NCBI GenBank assembly: GCA_017621195.1 | Contig: JAGATO010000140.1 | Coordinates: 1 to 5,741 of the forward strand | Length of the DNA stretch: 5,741 nt | Origin: Bacillota bacterium | GTDB lineage: Bacteria; Bacillota; Clostridia; Peptostreptococcales; Anaerovoracaceae | Reading direction: 5' to 3' | Translations under genes and position numbers: made by a program | Shown: positions 5,673-5,741 of the stretch, one piece after another | How the letters are laid out: each line of letters opens with the position of its first letter | Numbering within the stretch: the stretch's first letter is position 1 | Notes under the pieces: generated by a model | What the model was told of the DNA's origin: nothing | Databases searched by the model: none | What the model saw: the letters and a program-made list of their open reading frames with translations, nothing else

Positions 5673-5741
5673 ATGAATACCGAAAAGAATGAGAATGGGA
5701 ATTCCCAGGAGCAGAAGGGTGCGTCTGAGCGCCCCGATCCC
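5673..5741 (+). CDS. N-terminus of an unidentified protein, cut by the window edge
   Basis: An open frame starts at ATG 5673 and stays open to the window end, giving 23 residues beginning MNTEKNENGNSQEQKG. GAGGG (5661-5665) lies seven bases before this ATG. An in-frame ATG at 5667 is only one base from that element and is less likely. The visible part is polar, rich in Asn, Glu and Gln and probably disordered, with no signal peptide so far. It follows the mgl terminator after 18 bases, with too little room for a clear separate promoter. I do not recognise it. Confidence 0.55.
   Translation, partial: MNTEKNENGNSQEQKGASERPDP

Overview
The window looks like a chromosomal segment from an anaerobic Gram-positive bacterium of the Clostridia type. 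This rests on the lepA–hemW gene order (common in Firmicutes), strong purine-rich ribosome binding sites, a lipoprotein-type solute-binding protein, and protein sequences that read as clostridial. It is an inference; no rRNA or other taxonomic marker is present. All supported genes lie on the + strand.

Left part (1-1595): the 3' end of lepA (elongation factor 4, C-terminal 80 residues), then hemW (radical SAM heme chaperone), then a 39-residue unrecognised small ORF with a good ribosome binding site. The 49-base lepA–hemW gap holds a hairpin and a possible 12-codon mini-ORF whose stop codon overlaps the hemW start in an ATGA arrangement.

Middle (1596-1913): an AT-rich non-coding stretch that ends in a very good sigma-A promoter (TTGACA, 17-base spacer, extended -10 TGTTAAAAT). 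A perfect 17-base palindrome lies at the expected transcription start and is a candidate operator. A leader of about 140 bases follows.

Right part (1914-5607): a complete ABC importer of the galactose/glucose (methyl-galactoside, Mgl) type. It has the lipoprotein binding protein (mglB), the double ATPase (mglA) and the permease (mglC). The binding protein would capture the sugar outside the membrane, the permease would form the channel, and the ATPase would drive uptake. A very strong 19-bp hairpin flanked by A and T tracts separates mglB from mglA. It probably lets the binding protein be made in excess over the membrane components. A second clear terminator follows mglC, and another coding region starts at 5673 and runs off the window.

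The genes belong to well-known families, and I see no wholly new system. The points most worth a second look are the regulatory architecture of the mgl operon, a His-to-Asn change in the sugar pocket of the binding protein, the hairpin/mini-ORF before hemW, and the small ORF after it.
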